This document shows positions 8,450-16,516 of a DNA stretch of 33,960 nt, one piece after another. The translations under genes and the position numbers were made by a program. The DNA is from Acidobacteriota bacterium (GTDB lineage: Bacteria > Acidobacteriota > Terriglobia > Terriglobales > Acidobacteriaceae). The stretch lies in assembly GCA_021804965.1 (NCBI GenBank), contig JAJZGG010000024.1:1-33960 (forward strand), in the 5' to 3' direction. The notes under the pieces are model-generated. The model was not told where the DNA came from. It worked only from the letters and a program-made list of their open reading frames with translations, and made no database searches. How positions within the stretch are numbered: position 1 is the first letter of the stretch; every line of letters begins with the position of its first letter.

Positions 8450-8851
8450 TCAAATACGAAGCGGAGAACAGTGCAGCCGCGGCAATCCACCCCTCGCAGC
8501 CGTCAGCGACACGCGTGTCGTTTTCCTGTGCAGGATCTTGTGGATGGACGCAGCGTCAGGCACGCATGCAGCCGACCACTCATGCCCGCGCGGCAACCGA
8601 ACCGCAGCCACCGTGGAGGCTTCGGCCAGCAGCGCAGCCAGGCAATGGCCACCAGCAGCAGCACCGGAATACAACGCCGCAGCATGACCCTGCATCGGCT
8701 GGTCCATGCCCTGCGGGCAGCAGGAACTCCCTTGGGAAACGGCTGTTCCCGGCATTGCGTGCAGCGCGGCACAGTGCAGCGCGCAGGCCAACCCGGAAAA
8801 CGGGGCCAGCACAACCGCCAGAATCAATCCGAGGCTCAGCCGCTGCAGCAT
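8450..8851 (-). CDS. Small exported Cys/His/Met-rich protein upstream of copA
   Basis: A 133-residue frame starting MLQRLSLGLILAVVLAPFSG, which reads as a signal peptide or N-terminal anchor. It is followed by ALHCAALHAMPG, SSCCPQGMDQPMQGH and AGGHCLAALL, clusters of Cys, His and Met that could bind copper. I do not recognise a family. It sits just upstream of copA on the same strand, which supports a role in copper handling, but this is inference. An in-frame TTG at 8887 would add 12 residues (MSVCCGCGSLGL). The C-terminal third looks less protein-like, so the gene could be shorter or not real. Confidence 0.45.
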   Translation of the reverse strand: MLQRLSLGLILAVVLAPFSGLACALHCAALHAMPGTAVSQGSSCCPQGMDQPMQGHAAALYSGAAAGGHCLAALLAEASTVAAVRLPRGHEWSAACVPDAASIHKILHRKTTRVSLTAARGGLPRLHCSPLRI

Positions 8852-8897
8852 CAGCCCCAGACTACCGCATCCGCAGCAGACGGACAATTCCCAGGCC

Positions 8898-10904
8898 CTA
8901 GACCGCGTTGGCCTGCTCCTCCAGCACCAGCATGCCTTCTTCCCACTCCGTCGTGGCTGCCGCCAGCTGCTCGCGCAGCCCGGCCAGCAGCTGCGTCAGC
9001 CGTTCCGTCTCCGCTGCCGACACATACTGGCCCAGTCCGGCCTCGGTTGTGGCCACTGCTGCCTCCAGCCGAGGAATCTCCTCTTCCAGAAACGCGCATC
9101 GCTCCTCCAGTTGCCGGATGCGGATCGGATTCAGTCGTCGTACCCGTGGCTTTGCCTCTGCACCGGCCTCGGCTGCCGATTCGCCCGCGGCACCGGATGC
9201 AGCAGCTTGCACGGCTTGGCTGGGCTGTGCCATCGACACGCTCTGCGCAGGCGCAGCAGCCTCGCGCACCCTGCCTTCGGCGCGCTCCATCTCGGCTTCC
9301 CGATCCCGCATATACTCCGGAAAGCTGCCCGGATAGCTCGTCACCGTCCCGTCGCTCACCTCCAGCACGCGCGTTGCCAGCCGATCCAGAAAATAGCGGT
9401 CGTGCGAGACAAAGATCACCGTTCCCGTGTAGTTCTCAATCGCCTCCAGCAGCACCTCTTTGGCGCGCATATCCAGGTGGTTGGTCGGCTCATCCAGCAG
9501 CAGAAAATTCGAGGGCGACACCAGAATCCGTGCCAGCGCAAACCGATTCCGTTCTCCGCCGGAAAGCACTCCCAGCGTCTTGAACACATCGTCTCCGCTG
9601 AACAGAAAACATCCCAGCAGCGACCGCAGTTCCACCTCCGGCACGCGCAGTGCCGCACGGCTGATCGATCCGAGCAGCGTCTCCGCCGGGTCCAGCACCT
9701 TGTACTGATCCTGCGCAAAATATTCCGCCAGCACATTGTGCCCCAGCTTCAGGCTCCCGCTGCTGGGCTGCTCCGCCCCCACCAGCATCCGGATCAGCGT
9801 CGATTTTCCCGCGCCATTCTTTCCCACCAGCGCAATCTTGTCGCCGCGCTCGATGGTGAAGCTCACCTGCCGCAGCACTTCCTTGTCCCCATAGCGCTTG
9901 CCTGCCTGCTCCACGGCAGCCACCGTGCGGCCGGACTGGGGCGGCTGCGGAAATCGGAAGTGCACCATCGGCTCTTCGTCCGGAATCTCGATCCGTTCGA
10001 TCCGCTCCAGTTCCTTGATCCGGCTCTGCACCTGCTTGGCCTTGGTCGCCTGGTAGCGAAAGCGCTGGATAAACGCCTCCAGGTGCTCGATCTGCTCCCG
10101 CTGGTTGCGATACGCCGACGCCAGTTGCGTCCGTCGCTCTTCGCGTGCCTGCAGATACTTCGAATAATTTCCGGCATAGATATGCAGCCGCTTGTTCCAC
10201 AGCTCCACTGTGCGATCCACCGTCACGTCCAGAAAATACCGGTCATGCGAGATCAGCACATACCCAAACGGATAGCCGCGCAGATACTCCTCCAGCCAGT
10301 TGCGCGTCTCCAGATCCAGATGGTTCGTCGGCTCGTCCAGCAGCAACAGGTTGGGCCGTGCCAGCAGCAGCTTGGCCAGCGCAATCCGCATCTGCCATCC
10401 GCCGCTGAACTCCTCCGTATTGCGCTTCCAATCCTGCTTGTCAAAGCCCAGACCGCCCAGCACATTGCCCACCTGCGCATCCAGCGCATAGCCATCCAGC
10501 AGTTGCACGCGGCTCTGCAGCAGCGAGAATCGCTCGGCAACCGCTGCATACTCCGCACCTTCGTGGTCCAGCGTGGCCAGCGCGCCGGCCAGCTCCTCCA
10601 GCTCCGTGTGCATCGCCCGCAGCGAGTCAAACACGGTCAGGCACTCCTCAAAGACCGTCCGCCCCGTCATGCGCAGACCATCCTGCGGCAGATACCCCAT
10701 CGACAGCCCGCGCGTCCGTTCAATCGAGCCGCGATCCAGCTGCCCCACCGACTCCTCGCCGGCCAGCAGCTTCATCAGCGTCGATTTGCCGGCGCCATTG
10801 CCGCCCACCAGCGCCGTGCGCTCCTGCGGCGTAATCAGCCAGTTCGCGTCCTCAAACAAGATCCGTGGGCCAAATCGCATGGCCGCATTTTGCAGGGAAA
10901 GCAT
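8898..10904 (-). CDS. ABC-F family ATPase (Uup/YdiF-like)
   Basis: A 668-residue soluble protein with two ABC ATPase domains and no membrane segments, the ABC-F layout of ribosome-associated translation factors. First domain: Walker A GGNGAGKST (residues 34-42), signature FSGGWQMRIALAK, Walker B LLLLDEPTNHLD. Second domain: GKNGAGKST (about 357-366), LSGGERNRFALARIL, LLLDEPTNHLD. The interdomain linker holds the charged helical stretch ATKAKQVQSRIKELERIERIE. A C-terminal coiled coil (about 590-668, QLEERCAFLEEEIPRLE and onward) resembles Uup. The start at 10904 (MLSLQNAAMRFG) has GGGAGA upstream; the frame stays open far upstream but that is antisense to the next genes. The role is probably ribosome or translation rescue; the exact subfamily is uncertain. 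Confidence 0.88.
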   Translation of the reverse strand: MLSLQNAAMRFGPRILFEDANWLITPQERTALVGGNGAGKSTLMKLLAGEESVGQLDRGSIERTRGLSMGYLPQDGLRMTGRTVFEECLTVFDSLRAMHTELEELAGALATLDHEGAEYAAVAERFSLLQSRVQLLDGYALDAQVGNVLGGLGFDKQDWKRNTEEFSGGWQMRIALAKLLLARPNLLLLDEPTNHLDLETRNWLEEYLRGYPFGYVLISHDRYFLDVTVDRTVELWNKRLHIYAGNYSKYLQAREERRTQLASAYRNQREQIEHLEAFIQRFRYQATKAKQVQSRIKELERIERIEIPDEEPMVHFRFPQPPQSGRTVAAVEQAGKRYGDKEVLRQVSFTIERGDKIALVGKNGAGKSTLIRMLVGAEQPSSGSLKLGHNVLAEYFAQDQYKVLDPAETLLGSISRAALRVPEVELRSLLGCFLFSGDDVFKTLGVLSGGERNRFALARILVSPSNFLLLDEPTNHLDMRAKEVLLEAIENYTGTVIFVSHDRYFLDRLATRVLEVSDGTVTSYPGSFPEYMRDREAEMERAEGRVREAAAPAQSVSMAQPSQAVQAAASGAAGESAAEAGAEAKPRVRRLNPIRIRQLEERCAFLEEEIPRLEAAVATTEAGLGQYVSAAETERLTQLLAGLREQLAAATTEWEEGMLVLEEQANAV

Positions 10905-11002
10905 ACTCTCCCAGCCTATCGTCTCCGGCCTGCTGCAGAAAGTCCGCCCTGCGGTTGCCACTTCCCCGGCGCGCGCCAAAACCCACACCTTCCGCCTGCG
11001 GT

Positions 11003-11046
11003 TACAATGCTCAGGGAAACAGATTTCCCGGATTGCAAACCGTTTT
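11003..11046 (+). promoter_or_regulatory. Candidate promoter/operator sites for the KDG operon
   Basis: In the 177-base divergent gap between the ABC-F gene and the dehydrogenase gene there is a -10-like TACAAT (11003-11008, without a clear -35). A perfect inverted repeat GGGAAA-caga-TTTCCC follows (11014-11029), and then AAAC-c-GTTT (11037-11045), which resembles the core of a LacI-type operator. Their placement just after a possible transcription start would suit repression. This is pattern-based and unproven. Confidence 0.3.
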
Positions 11047-11081
11047 ACCCCTGCTTCTCGAACTCCTTTCAGGATGGCACC

Positions 11082-11858
11082 ATGCCTGCTCCGCTCTTTG
11101 ATCTCTCCGGCAAAACGGCACTCGTTCTCGGCGGCACCTCCGGCATCGGCTACGCGCTCTCGCTGGGACTGGCCGAGGCCGGTGCCGACGTCATCGCCTC
11201 CTCGCGCCGCGCCGCACAGGTGGCAGAGACCGCAGCCCGTATTCGCGCCCTTGGCCGCTCCACGCTGGAGTCGGTCTCCGACGTCACCGACCGCAGCTCG
11301 CTCGTCGCACTGCGCGACCAGATCCTGCAGGCCTACGGCAAACTCGACATCCTCATCAACTGCGCCGGCATCACCCGCCGCGCCCCCACGCTCACCTTCG
11401 CCGAAGAGGACTGGAATCTCATCCTGGACACCAACCTGACCGGCACCCTGCGCGCCTGCCAGGTCTTCGCGGAGTCCATGCTGGCCCGCGGCTACGGCCG
11501 CATTCTCAACATTGCTTCCCTGTCCACCTTCGTCGCTTTCTATGAGGTGGCCGCCTACGCCGCCAGCAAGGCCGCCGTCGGCTCGCTCACCAAGTCCCTC
11601 GCCGTCGAGTGGTCCCGCCACGGCGTCACCGTCAACGCCATCGCACCCGGCGTCTTCCGCACCGATCTCAACGCCAATCTGCTGGACAGCACGCCGCGCG
11701 GGCAGGAGATCCTGCTGCGCACCCCCATCGGTCGCTTCGGCAGGACGGAAGAGCTGGTCGGTGCCGCCATCTATCTGGCCTCCGACGCGGCCTCCTTCGT
11801 CACCGGAGAGATTCTCGTCGTCGATGGCGGATATCTGGCCAGCGGCGTCAACCAGTAA
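11082..11858 (+). CDS. SDR-family dehydrogenase, KduD-like (2-keto-3-deoxygluconate oxidoreductase)
   Basis: A 258-residue short-chain dehydrogenase. Visible: the nucleotide-binding glycine motif GGTSGIG (residues 17-23), INCAG in place of NNAG, catalytic Ser146 (NIASLS), Tyr159 and Lys163 (AYAASK), and the C-terminal FVTGEILVVDGGY typical of SDR tails. The closest relatives I can name are KduD and gluconate 5-dehydrogenase. KduD interconverts 5-keto-4-deoxyuronate-derived diketo acid and 2-keto-3-deoxygluconate (KDG). The two genes downstream handle KDG and KDPG, which favours KduD over other SDR roles. The start at 11082 follows AGGATGG. Which substrate it prefers cannot be proved from sequence. 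Confidence 0.78.
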   Translation: MPAPLFDLSGKTALVLGGTSGIGYALSLGLAEAGADVIASSRRAAQVAETAARIRALGRSTLESVSDVTDRSSLVALRDQILQAYGKLDILINCAGITRRAPTLTFAEEDWNLILDTNLTGTLRACQVFAESMLARGYGRILNIASLSTFVAFYEVAAYAASKAAVGSLTKSLAVEWSRHGVTVNAIAPGVFRTDLNANLLDSTPRGQEILLRTPIGRFGRTEELVGAAIYLASDAASFVTGEILVVDGGYLASGVNQ

Positions 11859-11886
11859 CCATCGCCACACACGCTCAGGAATCCGC

Positions 11887-12990
11887 ATGCACATACCCTC
11901 CGCCCAATCTGTCCGCTTCGATCTCATCTCCCTCGGCGAAGTCATGCTCCGGCTCGACCCCGGCATCACCCGAATCCACACCACACGCAGCTTCAGCGTC
12001 TGGGAGGGCGGCGGCGAATACAACGTCGCGCGCGGCCTGCGCCGCTGTTTCGACCAGCGCACCGCCATCGTCACCGCACTGGTTGACAATCCGGTCGGTC
12101 GCCTCATCGAAGACCTCATGCTGCAGGGCGGCGTTGCGCTCGACCATCTCCGCTGGGTTCCCGATGACGGCGTTGGCCGCACCGCCCGCAATGGACTCAA
12201 CTTCACCGAACGCGGCTTTGGCGTGCGTGCCGCGCTTGGCTGCTCCGACCGCGGCCACACTGCCGTCTCCCAGCTCGAACCCGGACAGATCGACTGGGAT
12301 GCCATCTTTGATCCGGCCCGCGGCGGCGGTGCCCGCTGGTTCCACACCGGCGGCATCTTCGCCGCACTCTCGCCCACCACGCCGCTCGTCGCAGAAGAGG
12401 CCATGCGTGCCGCCCGTCGCCATGGCACCATCGTCTCCTATGACCTCAACTACCGCGACTCCCTCTGGAAGTCCATCGGTGGCCGCACCCGCGCCCAACA
12501 GGTCAACCGCGCTCTCGCGCCGCTGGTCGATGTCATGCTCGGCAATGAAGAAGACTTCAGCGCCGCGCTCGGTTTCGCCATCGCCGCCGATCTCGATCAC
12601 CAGCAGGACGCCCTCGACACCTCCGCCTTCCGCACCATGATCGAGCAGGTCGTCGCCGCCTATCCCAACTTTCAGGTCGTCGCCACCACGCTCCGCAACG
12701 CCCGCACCGCCACCATCAATGACTGGAGCGCCATCGCCTGGCATCAGGATCACTTCCACAACGCCATCTCCCTGCCCGGGCTGGAGATTCTCGATCGCGT
12801 CGGCGGCGGTGACTCCTTTGCCTCCGGCCTCATCTACGGCTTTCTCGTCGACAAGGGCGCACAATGGGCCGTCGATTGCGGCTGCGCACACGGTGCCCTG
12901 GCCATGACCACCCCCGGCGATACCACCATGGTCACGCGCCGCGAAGTCGAACGCGTCATGCGCGGCGGCTCGGCACGCGTCCAGCGCTAG
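11887..12990 (+). CDS. kdgK: PfkB-family sugar kinase, probable 2-keto-3-deoxygluconate kinase
   Basis: A 367-residue ribokinase/PfkB family kinase. Visible: the N-terminal ISLGEVMLRLDPG typical of KDG kinases, the early motif WEGGGEYNVARGLRR that contacts the sugar, and the C-terminal anion-hole signature RVGGGDSFASGLIYGF with the catalytic base at D309. It would phosphorylate KDG to KDPG with ATP. It begins 28 bases after the dehydrogenase stop and is followed by the aldolase that cleaves KDPG, which strongly supports the substrate. It is longer than many KdgK proteins (about 310-340 residues), with extra sequence around residues 210-270. The substrate is inferred mainly from the operon. 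Confidence 0.82.
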   Translation: MHIPSAQSVRFDLISLGEVMLRLDPGITRIHTTRSFSVWEGGGEYNVARGLRRCFDQRTAIVTALVDNPVGRLIEDLMLQGGVALDHLRWVPDDGVGRTARNGLNFTERGFGVRAALGCSDRGHTAVSQLEPGQIDWDAIFDPARGGGARWFHTGGIFAALSPTTPLVAEEAMRAARRHGTIVSYDLNYRDSLWKSIGGRTRAQQVNRALAPLVDVMLGNEEDFSAALGFAIAADLDHQQDALDTSAFRTMIEQVVAAYPNFQVVATTLRNARTATINDWSAIAWHQDHFHNAISLPGLEILDRVGGGDSFASGLIYGFLVDKGAQWAVDCGCAHGALAMTTPGDTTMVTRREVERVMRGGSARVQR

Positions 12991-13034
12991 CGCCCGGCAA
13001 CGCATTCATCCACATCCAACCGGAGACAGCACTC

Positions 13035-13682
13035 ATGCAGAAGCAACAGGTTCTCAACCGCATCGCACGCGAAGGCCTCATGCCCGTCCTGCGTGCCGAA
13101 TCCACCCAGCAGGCGCTTGCCATCGCGCAGGCACTGGAGGCCGGCGGCGTCACCATTCTCGAAGTCACCCTCACCGTTCCCGGCGCCATCCGCCTCATCG
13201 AGCAGCTAGCCGATGCCGCCGGCGACCGTCTGCTGCTCGGTGCCGGCACCGTGCTCGACGCCGAAACCGCACGCGCCGCCATGCTTGCCGGAGCGCAGTT
13301 CATCGTCAGCCCAGCGCTGGATCGGCCCACCATCGAAATCTGCCGCCGCTACAGCGTTGCCGTCTTTCCCGGAGCACTCACGCCCACCGAGGTGCTGGCC
13401 GCCTGGCAGGCCGGTGCAGACGCGGTCAAGGTCTTCCCCGCCAGCGCCCTGGGCGGAGCACGCTACCTGCGCGCACTCAAGGCTCCGTTTCCGCAGATCG
13501 AACTCATCCCCACCGGAGGCGTCACCCAGGAAACCGCCGCCGACTTTCTCCGCGCCGGAGCCTTCGCACTCGGCGTCGGCGGCGATCTCGTCGATCCTGC
13601 CGCCATCCGCAACGGACACCCGGAAACCATTCAGGCCAACGCCCAGCGCTACCTGGAGATCGTCGCCGCAGCCCGCAACTGA
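13035..13682 (+). CDS. kdgA: KDPG aldolase (bifunctional KDPG/KHG aldolase family)
   Basis: A 215-residue class I aldolase that splits 2-keto-3-deoxy-6-phosphogluconate to pyruvate and glyceraldehyde-3-phosphate. Visible: LMPVLRAES at the N-terminus, catalytic Glu43 in EVTLTVPGA, GAGTVLDAETARAA, the Schiff-base Lys132 in DAVKVFPAS, and the phosphate-binding PTGGVT. The start at 13035 has GGAGA upstream, and the length matches the family (about 210). It lies 44 bases after the kinase and completes the operon. A KHG-only activity is possible, but the KDG kinase next door points to KDPG. Confidence 0.9.
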   Translation: MQKQQVLNRIAREGLMPVLRAESTQQALAIAQALEAGGVTILEVTLTVPGAIRLIEQLADAAGDRLLLGAGTVLDAETARAAMLAGAQFIVSPALDRPTIEICRRYSVAVFPGALTPTEVLAAWQAGADAVKVFPASALGGARYLRALKAPFPQIELIPTGGVTQETAADFLRAGAFALGVGGDLVDPAAIRNGHPETIQANAQRYLEIVAAARN

Positions 13683-13737
13683 CACACGCAAACCCATGCC
13701 GCTCCCCGGCAAATCGCAGCACCACCACCCCGCGGCA

Positions 13738-13767
13738 TTGACCTCCAAGATGCACGCTTGCTACTAT
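13738..13767 (+). promoter_or_regulatory. Promoter for tRNA-fMet
   Basis: TTGACC (13738-13743) and TACTAT (13762-13767) are separated by 18 bases, and the tRNA starts 6 bases after the -10. This is a good match to a housekeeping sigma promoter at the expected distance for a tRNA gene. Confidence 0.65.
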
Positions 13768-13772
13768 CAAAG

Positions 13773-13849
<77 letters not shown>

Positions 13850-13877
13850 ATCAACCCACAAGCAAATCCAGGATTAC

Positions 13878-13899
13878 CCGCCAGAAGCGGAGTTTTTTT
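13878..13899 (+). terminator. Possible terminator after tRNA-fMet
   Basis: A short stem CCGC/GCGG with loop CAGAA (13878-13890) is followed by AG and seven T's (13893-13899). The stem is only 4 bp, so it is weak, but the T-tract and its place 28 bases after the tRNA fit a Rho-independent terminator. Confidence 0.45.
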
Positions 13900-14232
13900 G
13901 AGCTTAGAAGCTCTCTTGGCAGCCGGTTCCGCTCGCGAATACCCTCCACTTTACAAATCCTCAAAGACCCTGCGTACCGCTACCGCGTTGTACTTGGGCT
14001 TGGATTCCATCAGCGCGTCGCCATGCCTGGCCGTGTTGGAGATATCGAATAGGGACCGTCCCTGCTCCCTGGTCATCCGGAATTTGCTCGTTGAATTCAC
14101 GGGCTCGCCTTGAGCCTGAGTTTCAGCTCCACCGAGAAAGACTTCTGCCCTCAGAACTCCTCCGCCGCAGAGCACGCATCGAGCCTGTGCAAGATGGTCT
14201 GCGGATTTGAGAGATCAACGTCGGCTTTTCGG
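13900..14232. other. Gene-poor stretch between tRNA-fMet and rhaT, with a coding-like remnant
   Basis: No complete gene is recognised. On the minus strand (13951-14175) a 74-codon frame has GC-rich third positions in its distal half and ends LFDISNTARHGDALM...RRVFEDL, which looks protein-like; I cannot name a family. It could be a small gene or the tail of a decayed one. This is the left edge of the lower-GC rhamnose block. Confidence 0.3.
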
Positions 14233-14278
14233 TTGACTGTCCTGGAGGCGCTCTGTATTTTCAACTGGTAAATAGTTT
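14233..14278 (+). promoter_or_regulatory. rhaT promoter with possible operator
   Basis: TTGACT (14233-14238), a 17-base spacer and TATTTT (14256-14261) form a plausible sigma-70-type promoter. Just past the expected start point lies AAATAGTTT (14270-14278). Its complement AAACTATTT also occurs in front of rhaD at 22092-22100. That position would suit a repressor site. The promoter is reasonably supported; the operator is speculative. Confidence 0.5.
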
Positions 14279-14319
14279 CAGGAATAAAGATCTCGCTTGT
14301 AAAGTGTGGGGGGAAACCA

Positions 14320-15354
14320 ATGGCGTCAATTGCGGCAGGGATTGGGTGGCACATCATTGGGGCAAGCATGGCCGCATCCTTCTATGCCCCAATTGAACGT
14401 GTCAGGAAGTGGTCATGGGAAACAACCTGGGCGCTCGCCGGCCTTGTTTCATGGGTACTTCTTCCGATCGGCGTCGCTACCTTCCTATTGCCAGACTTCC
14501 ATGCGTTCTATGCCGCGCAAAATAGCTCAGTCCTATTGGCAGTTGCAGGATTCGGAGCCATGTGGGGCGTGGGCAACGTCAGCTATGGCCTCACCATGCG
14601 TTACCTTGGCATGTCGCTGGGCATCGGCGTTGCCATCGGAGTAACCCTGATCGTCGGTACGCTGGTTCCACCGATCATGGATGGTCAATCCGCAATGCTC
14701 TTTTCTACACGCAGCGGTTTGATCACCATGTCAGGCATCCTGGTTGCATTGATTGGCGTAGCCATCGTCTCCTGGGCAGGACATCAGAAGGAAGTCCAGC
14801 TCAAAGGAAACCTTCAGGACTTCAACGTGGGTCTGGGGCTACTGCTTGCGGTTGTTTGTGGGATTTTCTCATCCGGTATGTCATTTGCCATGCACCAGGC
14901 GAAGCCAATGGAGAACGCCGCACTTTCTCTTGGAGTCAGCCCGCTCTACGCTGCCCTTCCCAGTTACGTAATCATTATGGGCGGGGGAGCCATTGTCAAT
15001 CTCGCCTACTGCTTTTTCCGGCTCGCAGTCTTGCCCCGTCTCTCTCTTCGCAATGACACGAACCTGGACAGCGGTGTGCTCATGAAGAACACCGCACTGG
15101 CCGCTACCGGCGGAATCATGTGGTATCTGCAGTTCTTCTTCTACGCATGGGGCGCCGCCAACATTCCGCAACACCTCTCTTACGTGAACTGGATGCTGCA
15201 CATGAGCATCTACGTCCTCTGCGGGGGACTTGTCGGTCTTGCCCTCGGGGAATGGGTCGGAGTTCAGAAGCGCACGTTGCATCTCTTGTTGTTGGGTGTC
15301 GGAGTAATCATCGCCGCAGCCAATCTTGTAGGACTCGGAATGGCCGCCAACTAG
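14320..15354 (+). CDS. rhaT: L-rhamnose/proton symporter RhaT
   Basis: A 344-residue inner-membrane transporter of the RhaT family with about ten hydrophobic segments. It reads very close to the enteric protein: GWHIIGASMAASFYAPIERV, WSWETTWALAGLVSW, GAMWGVGNVSYGLTMRYLGM, IGVTLIVGTL, GIFSSGMSFAMHQAKPM, ALPSYVIIMGGGAIVN, MWYLQFFFYAWG, SYVNWMLHMSIYVLCGGLVG. It would import L-rhamnose with protons. The ATG at 14320 follows a G-rich ribosome site. It is convergent with the regulator gene and near the rhamnose catabolic genes, with its own promoter at 14233. Confidence 0.95.
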   Translation: MASIAAGIGWHIIGASMAASFYAPIERVRKWSWETTWALAGLVSWVLLPIGVATFLLPDFHAFYAAQNSSVLLAVAGFGAMWGVGNVSYGLTMRYLGMSLGIGVAIGVTLIVGTLVPPIMDGQSAMLFSTRSGLITMSGILVALIGVAIVSWAGHQKEVQLKGNLQDFNVGLGLLLAVVCGIFSSGMSFAMHQAKPMENAALSLGVSPLYAALPSYVIIMGGGAIVNLAYCFFRLAVLPRLSLRNDTNLDSGVLMKNTALAATGGIMWYLQFFFYAWGAANIPQHLSYVNWMLHMSIYVLCGGLVGLALGEWVGVQKRTLHLLLLGVGVIIAAANLVGLGMAAN

Positions 15355-15418
15355 GGCCTGTTCTCCTATGATTGCGCAAATCCCGCAGCACACCGCCCAT
15401 CCATGCAGAGCCTGGTCT

Positions 15419-16516
15419 CTACTTCTCTTCTTCGCTCAGGGTTTCCGGTGTCACAAGCTTGTGGCGCACGTAATTGTAGGGTGGAACCGCGTAGCCACGG
15501 AGAATCGAAATACCAAGCTGAATGAGCCTCGGTCCGTACGTCTCGGCTTCGTGCGAGATACTCCCGATGAAAGCACTCTGTCCGGAACGCATTTCCTCAA
15601 GTGCATCCGGAATGCAATCCTGCCCCACAATCGCAACGTCGCGTTCGCGCCCATGCTGTCTTGCAGCGTCAAGCACTCCCAGCGCACTGGAGTCCGTCGC
15701 CGCCACGACGAGGATGTGTCTGCTGCCCTTGTGCCTGCCCAGAAACGCACTCGCTGCCAACCTGCTGGGATGTCGCGAACCACGACCGTCAATCTGTTCA
15801 AACCGTTCCTCCGGCAGATTCTTCAGGCGCTGTTTAACAGCCTCGAATGCGCCCGTGATTCTGCTTTGTACAAAGCTGCCGGCCTCGTTGAATCCCACGC
15901 CGAGTACGCAGTCCACTTTCCCCTTCCACCGCCGTTGCGCATGTTGTGCAAGAAGCGTTCCCGCTTCGATTCCGCATTCGAAGTTGTCCACGCCGAAATA
16001 TGTCGCATTGGGATGGGGAATATCGATCGCGATCACAGGAATGTCGGCGTTTTTGAAAACATTCGCCAATCGCGGAGCTATCGACTCTTCCGCTTGAAAC
16101 TCAAGAACAAGATCCACCCGCTTTTGCGCGAACTCCTCTGCGTTGCGCACCGCAGTTTCGCTATCGAACCGATTGTCCAGCAGCAGCACTTCAATGCCGG
16201 CCGCCGCAGCAGCAGCGCTAACACTTCTCGACACAGCCTGAGAAAACGGAAGATCGGCGCTCTGAACTGCGAAGCCGAAGCAGAGCCGTTTCGGTCTGGC
16301 GACCAGACGATATTGCCCGTTCTGCGTCTGCGCAACATAGCCTCGGTGCGCGAGCGTCTTCAAAATCCTATAAACACTCGTCTTGGAGATGCCGGTCTTC
16401 CTGTACACATCTTCAACGCTGATCGGCCCATGAACTTGTTCGAGCAGTTCGAGAACATCCAATCCCTTGGAAAGAATCGGGATAAGGTAAAGTCGTTTGA
16501 TTTTGGCTTTCGGCAA
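15419..16516 (-). CDS. Hybrid regulator: IclR-type winged HTH fused to sugar-binding-protein-type domain
   Basis: A 365-residue cytoplasmic protein (no signal peptide). Residues 13-70 read as an IclR-type winged helix-turn-helix: LSKGLDVLELLEQV, ISVEDVYRKTGISKTSVYRILKTLAHRGYV, GQYRLV. The rest does not look like the IclR effector domain. It looks like a type 1 periplasmic-binding fold as in LacI and RbsB: PFSQAVSRSVSAAAAAAGIE, EVLLLDNRFDSETAVRNAEE, KRVDLVLEFQAEE, IPVIAIDIPHPNATYFGVDN, CGIEAGTLLAQHA, ILVVAATDSSALGVLDAAR, VAIVGQDCIPDAL. The only usable start is TTG at 16516, with GGAGA 7 bases upstream and an in-frame stop shortly before. Its place between rhaT and rhaA suggests it senses rhamnose or a derivative and controls the block. 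Confidence 0.82.
   Translation of the reverse strand: MPKAKIKRLYLIPILSKGLDVLELLEQVHGPISVEDVYRKTGISKTSVYRILKTLAHRGYVAQTQNGQYRLVARPKRLCFGFAVQSADLPFSQAVSRSVSAAAAAAGIEVLLLDNRFDSETAVRNAEEFAQKRVDLVLEFQAEESIAPRLANVFKNADIPVIAIDIPHPNATYFGVDNFECGIEAGTLLAQHAQRRWKGKVDCVLGVGFNEAGSFVQSRITGAFEAVKQRLKNLPEERFEQIDGRGSRHPSRLAASAFLGRHKGSRHILVVAATDSSALGVLDAARQHGRERDVAIVGQDCIPDALEEMRSGQSAFIGSISHEAETYGPRLIQLGISILRGYAVPPYNYVRHKLVTPETLSEEEK

Noticed and set aside
6392-9583. A 1063-codon open frame on the plus strand across the copper and ABC-F genes
   Set aside because: It is antisense to copA, copB and the ABC-F gene; its translation is rich in His, Arg and Pro without motifs, an effect of high GC on the opposite strand.
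8706-11081. Long N-terminal extension of the KduD-like frame
   Set aside because: It is antisense to the ABC-F gene and has no motifs; the SDR fold begins at the ATG at 11082.
10905-12431. Long N-terminal extension of the ABC-F frame
   Set aside because: The extension is antisense to the KduD-like and kinase genes; the true start with a ribosome site and family N-terminus is at 10904.
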